A stretch of DNA of 30,019 bases from contig JBFWZG010000027.1 of the NCBI GenBank assembly GCA_050185515.1, forward strand, positions 1-30,019, in the 5' to 3' direction. This document shows positions 26,381 to 30,019 of the stretch, piece by piece. The notes beneath the pieces were generated by a model. It worked only from the letters and a program-made list of their open reading frames with translations, had not been told where the DNA came from and did not search any database. The stretch comes from JAQSWP01 sp050185515. Its GTDB lineage: Bacteria > Pseudomonadota > Alphaproteobacteria > Reyranellales > JAQSWP01. Position numbers and translations under genes: made by a program. How positions within the stretch are numbered: the stretch's first letter is position 1; every line of letters begins with the position of its first letter.

Positions 26381-28828
26381 CTAGGGGGCGGCCGGCCGCA
26401 GCCACTGGGCGGCGAGGGCGCGCCGCAAAAGATCCTCGCGACGGCCGGCGATCGTCACGTAGCGCAGGTCGCGCCAGTCCTCGAGCATGTTGTCGTACCA
26501 CGGCGACAGCGGATTGCCCGACTGGCCCAGTGGCACGACGAAGCGCGTGCGGTCGAGATCGGCGAAATCCATCACCGAGCGCATGGTGGCGCCGTGAATG
26601 GCGGCGAAGGGCGCGCGCGTGACGCGGGCGCTGGGGCTGGCGCGGTTCAGCGTATGGAAGCCGCCGTCGACGGCGATCGAGCGGTTGCCGAGAAAACGCA
26701 AGGGCGGAATGTTGTCGAACAAACGATGGCGGAACCAGGCGAAATGCGCGTCGCCCCATCGCCAGCTGTCGGGCGTGCCGCCGAAACGATCGGTCAACTC
26801 GTCGAGCGCCATTCCGAGCGCCTTGCCCATGATGCGTTCGCAGGTCTCGGTCTCGGCGGTATTGACGTCGTCGCACCAGCTTGGCGCACGCTGCAGCAGG
26901 CGTCGCAGCACTGTCACTTCCTCGCTGCGCATGTCCTCGAATAGCCGCTCGCCCAGCTCGTCGGCGTAGAGAGCTCGGTGCAAAGCGCGCAGCCATCCGA
27001 CGTAGATCAGCGGCTCGGCGCGAGCGCGCAGCATGCGCCCGTCCCAAAGTTGCAGCCGCGCCATCGCGGCATCGGCCAGCGGGTGCAGGCGCTCGGCGCG
27101 CATGAGGATCGGCAGCATGTCGGCGGCATCGGGCGACAGCGCGTCGGCCTGGATCGAGATCATGGTGCTGACGGTGTGAGCGCGGCCCAGCGCCAGCATC
27201 GCCTCGGCGCGCTCCTGTCGGTAGGGCTCGGCCCAGTTGCGCGTGATGAAGTGCGGATAGTCAGGCGCGACGACCTGTGCGTTGGCATTGACCAGCCGGC
27301 CGGCCGGCGGATTGAAAGCGCGCGGCAACTGGTCGAACGGTACGATCCCGGTCCAGTCGTATTCGCCGTTCCAGCCCGGCGCCGGCAGCGAGCCGTCGCC
27401 GTTGCGGCGCAGGGGAATCCGGCCTGGCGAGGTGAAGCCGATATTGCCGCTGGTGTCGGCGTAGACGATGTTCTGCATCGGGCCGACATAGAGGCGCAGC
27501 GCATCCTGGAACTGCTGCCAGTCCTGCGCCAGATTCACTTTGGACAGCGCTTCGACCGAGGTGTCCGCGGCGTCGAGAGCAACGGCCTGCAACGCCAGCA
27601 CATGGCCCGGCTCGACGATCGCCGGGCCGGGTACGCCGGCCAGAAGGTCGGAGACGACCGGGCCGTGGCGCGTCTCGCGCACTCGCAGCTTGACCTCGCC
27701 GCCGTTGCGGATGCGGATGATCTCGTCGCGGATCTTGAACGGAGTGACGCCGTCGGGCGTGACGTAGCGGTCGGGATTGGTCGGATCGATCTTTTCGACG
27801 AAGAGATCCTGGCTGTCGAGGTTGGTGGTGGTGAAGCCCCAGCCGATACGGGTGTTGTGGCCCAGCACCACGCCGGCGGAGCCGGGCGAGGTGGCGCCGC
27901 GAATGTCGAAACCCGGTCCGACGAGCCGGGCGAGATACCAGGTGGCGGGCGCATCGAAGCCAAGATGCGGATCGTTGGCCAGTAGCGGCAGGCCGGTCTG
28001 GGTCTGGTTGCCGGCCAGCACCCATTCGTTGGAGGCCATCGTCTTGGCGACGCCCGGCAGGCCGGCGAAATCGAACAATTCGTCGAGCGGCAGGCGTAGC
28101 AGCGCCTCGCGCGCGGCGCCAAGCGTTGTGTGGGCCTCGGCTGGATAGTCGGGGAAGAGATCGCCGGCGCGGCCGGGCGGCAGGGCCTTGAAGACGCGCG
28201 CGCGCAACAGCTCCTGGCGCCAGTTGCCGTCGAGCGTCAGCGACATCAGCTTGCCCCAGAGCAGCGAGTCGACCGGCACCCAGGGCTCGGGCTGGTGCTG
28301 CAACACGACGAATTCCGGCGGCAGGGCGCCGCGGCGATTCTCCAGCCATGCATTGACGCCGGCGGCATAGGCTTCCAGCCGCGTCTTCATCAGCGGCGAC
28401 AGGGCCTTGTAGCTTTCCTCGGCGCGGTTGCGGATGCCGAGGGTTCGCATGGTGCGGTCGACCGGCAGGAAGGGCGTGCCGATCGAAATGCCGAGCAGCG
28501 ATGCGGGCAGCAGTTCCGACAACCGGCCGCTGGCCAGCCGGCGGGTCAGTTCCATCTGCCACAGCCGGTCCTGGGCGTGGACGTAGCCGAGACCGAACAG
28601 CGCGTCCTCGAGAGAATTGGCGAAGACATGGGGCACGGCGTTGCGGTCGCGCACGATCTGGATCGGCTTGGCCGGTCCCGCGACGACCAGATCGGCATCG
28701 TAGTCGGGCAGGGACGAGCGCATGTGGAACCAGGCGCCGGCCAGCAACACGGCCAGAACGACGACAAGACCCAGCGCTGCGCCGCCGATCCAGCGCAGCA
28801 GACGGCGCAGGAAAGGCGGCAGGCTCAC
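26381..28828 (-). CDS. penicillin acylase family protein (Ntn hydrolase)
   Basis: The 815-residue protein has one N-terminal membrane segment (about residues 14-34) and the penicillin-acylase fold. The self-cleavage and nucleophile site is Ser266 in TMASNEWVLAG, followed by the typical LLANDPHLGFDAPATWYLARL. Downstream are GHNTRIGWGFTTTNLDSQDLF and NIVYADTSGNIGF, family markers of the beta chain. Such enzymes hydrolyse amide bonds of beta-lactams, acyl-homoserine lactones or other N-acyl compounds; the substrate is not readable. The GTG start at 28828 overlaps the stop codon of the CoA-transferase gene (GTGA), so the two are coupled. The frame is open further upstream only inside that gene. 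Confidence 0.93.
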   Translation of the reverse strand: MSLPPFLRRLLRWIGGAALGLVVVLAVLLAGAWFHMRSSLPDYDADLVVAGPAKPIQIVRDRNAVPHVFANSLEDALFGLGYVHAQDRLWQMELTRRLASGRLSELLPASLLGISIGTPFLPVDRTMRTLGIRNRAEESYKALSPLMKTRLEAYAAGVNAWLENRRGALPPEFVVLQHQPEPWVPVDSLLWGKLMSLTLDGNWRQELLRARVFKALPPGRAGDLFPDYPAEAHTTLGAAREALLRLPLDELFDFAGLPGVAKTMASNEWVLAGNQTQTGLPLLANDPHLGFDAPATWYLARLVGPGFDIRGATSPGSAGVVLGHNTRIGWGFTTTNLDSQDLFVEKIDPTNPDRYVTPDGVTPFKIRDEIIRIRNGGEVKLRVRETRHGPVVSDLLAGVPGPAIVEPGHVLALQAVALDAADTSVEALSKVNLAQDWQQFQDALRLYVGPMQNIVYADTSGNIGFTSPGRIPLRRNGDGSLPAPGWNGEYDWTGIVPFDQLPRAFNPPAGRLVNANAQVVAPDYPHFITRNWAEPYRQERAEAMLALGRAHTVSTMISIQADALSPDAADMLPILMRAERLHPLADAAMARLQLWDGRMLRARAEPLIYVGWLRALHRALYADELGERLFEDMRSEEVTVLRRLLQRAPSWCDDVNTAETETCERIMGKALGMALDELTDRFGGTPDSWRWGDAHFAWFRHRLFDNIPPLRFLGNRSIAVDGGFHTLNRASPSARVTRAPFAAIHGATMRSVMDFADLDRTRFVVPLGQSGNPLSPWYDNMLEDWRDLRYVTIAGRREDLLRRALAAQWLRPAAP

Positions 28829-29991
28829 GCGTTCAGCTCGGCCAGGATGGCGGCGCGGTCGGCGTCGAGATCGGGCGCGCGGCCGCGCGTGCTGGGGTCG
28901 GCGAAGGCGGAAAGCTTGATTGGATTGCCGGCCATCTTGAGTTCGCCGACCTCCGGGTCCTGGGTGCTGACGACCATGTTGCGCGAGAGGACCTGAGGGT
29001 CGTTGAGCGCCTGCTCGACGTTGTTCATCGGGCCGCAGGGCACGCCGGCCGAATCGAGCAACGCCAGCCAATGCGCCACGGTATCGGCGGCGAAGGCCTT
29101 TTCCATCTCGATCTTTAGGCCGTCGTGATTCTGCGTGCGCAGGTCGTTGCTGGCGAAGCGCGGATCCTGCAGCAGGTTCGGCGCGCCGATCGCGTTGCAC
29201 AGCCGGGCGAACAGCCCGTCATTGCCGGCGGCGACGATAATGTGGCCGTCGCGGGCGCGATAGGCTTCGAACGGCGTGATCGAGGGATGCCGCGCGCCTA
29301 TCGGACCCGGCACCTGGCCGGTCGCGAAGTAGCGGGCGATGGCGTTCTCCAGAATGGCGATCTGGCAGTCGAGCATGGCGACGTCGATCTTCTGGCCCTG
29401 GCCGGTCTGGCTGCGGTGGTAGAGGGCGGCGTTGACGCCGATGGCGGTGAACAGGCCGGCGGTGATGTCGCCGACCGAGGTGCCGACCCGGGTCGGCGGG
29501 CCGCCGGGATGGCCCGTGATGCTCATGATGCCGCCCATGCCCTGCACCACCATGTCGTAGGCTGCACGGGTGCGATAGGGGCCGCTGTCGCCGAAGCCGG
29601 AGGCGGCGGCATAGATCAGCCTCGGGTGCCTCTGCTTCAGCGTCTCGTAGCCGTAGCCCAGCTTCTCCATGGTGCCGGGACGGAAGTTCTCGACCAGAAC
29701 GTCGGCCTTCGCGAGCAGCTTCTCGAAGATGGCGCGGTCCTCGGCGCCCTTCAGGTCGAGCGCGATGCTTTGCTTGCCGCGGTTCAGCGACATGAAATAG
29801 GCCGACTTGCCCTTGAGGAACGGGCCGATATGGCGCGAATCGTCGCCGACCTTGGGCGACTCGACCTTTATGACGCGGGCGCCGAGGTCGTGGAGCATCA
29901 TGGTGCAGTAGGGGCCGGCCAGCACGCGGGTCAGGTCGATTACCGTGATGCCGTTCAGGGGCCCCTGCGGCGGGGCGTTCTCAGGCGTCAT
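28825..29991 (-). CDS. CaiB/BaiF (family III) CoA-transferase
   Basis: Family III enzymes move CoA between carboxylic acids through an aspartyl-CoA intermediate. The 388-residue protein has GITVIDLTRVLAGPYCTMMLHDLGA near the start, IKVESPKVGDDSR, LNRGKQSIALDLK, ENFRPGTM, and Asp146 in RAAYDMVVQGMGG as the likely catalytic aspartate. A VGTSVGDITAGL segment and a second NRV-like region follow. The substrate is unknown. GGAGCGGCG before the ATG at 29991 is the ribosome-binding site. Its stop overlaps the acylase start, an arrangement suggesting the two act in one pathway, for example CoA activation and amide cleavage of an acyl compound. The upstream region is cut by the window end. Confidence 0.94.
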   Translation of the reverse strand: MTPENAPPQGPLNGITVIDLTRVLAGPYCTMMLHDLGARVIKVESPKVGDDSRHIGPFLKGKSAYFMSLNRGKQSIALDLKGAEDRAIFEKLLAKADVLVENFRPGTMEKLGYGYETLKQRHPRLIYAAASGFGDSGPYRTRAAYDMVVQGMGGIMSITGHPGGPPTRVGTSVGDITAGLFTAIGVNAALYHRSQTGQGQKIDVAMLDCQIAILENAIARYFATGQVPGPIGARHPSITPFEAYRARDGHIIVAAGNDGLFARLCNAIGAPNLLQDPRFASNDLRTQNHDGLKIEMEKAFAADTVAHWLALLDSAGVPCGPMNNVEQALNDPQVLSRNMVVSTQDPEVGELKMAGNPIKLSAFADPSTRGRAPDLDADRAAILAELNA

Positions 29992-30019
29992 CGCCGCTCC
30001 ATCGAGATCGAGAAAAGTC

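Overview
The window is GC-rich, densely coded chromosomal DNA from an alphaproteobacterium, most likely of the Rhodospirillales or a related Reyranella-like lineage. This placement rests on the conserved gene order folK-rpoZ-rel-pdxJ-acpS...lepB-rnc-era-recO-parC, on the alphaproteobacterial style of RpoZ, Rel (RXKD type), RNase III and ParC, and on intergenic palindromic repeats of a kind common in that class. It is inferred from the sequence alone. No tRNA, rRNA, CRISPR array, prophage or recognisable insertion sequence is visible.

Layout. Positions 1-1201 (+) hold the end of a DUF72 protein and a small secreted cytochrome c. Positions 1253-3144 (-) are a tight three-gene set: NYN-domain nuclease, family 5 uracil-DNA glycosylase and HD-domain hydrolase. 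Positions 3258-15523 (+) are the housekeeping block: folate synthesis (folK), RNA polymerase omega, (p)ppGpp synthetase/hydrolase, vitamin B6 (pdxJ), holo-ACP synthase, a YqaA-like membrane protein, a GIY-YIG protein inside a cluster of palindromic repeats, signal peptidase I, RNase III, Era, RecO, ParC and undecaprenyl-diphosphatase. Position 15610 onward (+) is an acyl-CoA ligase. Positions 17228-20197 (-) encode a three-PAS hybrid histidine kinase with two receiver domains. A TakP-like TRAP binding protein (+, 20453) diverges from it. AqpZ, DctM and DctQ follow on the minus strand. The rest (-) is aspartate/glutamate leucyltransferase (N-degron pathway), an RDD membrane protein, a penicillin-acylase family enzyme and a family III CoA-transferase coupled to it.

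Functional links. rnc-era-recO are packed with start/stop overlaps, as are pdxJ-acpS, dctQ-dctM and the CoA-transferase/acylase pair, so each set is probably translationally coupled. The TRAP system is split: its binding protein lies on the opposite strand from its two membrane subunits, with aqpZ and a bidirectional terminator between them.

Most notable signals. (1) A small GIY-YIG gene sits between two almost identical 49-base direct repeats, with a third inverted copy beside it and two more copies about 2.7 kb away. (2) folK carries an in-frame insertion of unusual composition and, just after it, a perfect inverted repeat in atypical codons that looks like an operator or hairpin. (3) The TRAP locus has the split layout described above. 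Nothing here is clearly a new defence or biosynthetic system; the GIY-YIG/repeat unit is the best candidate for something under-described.
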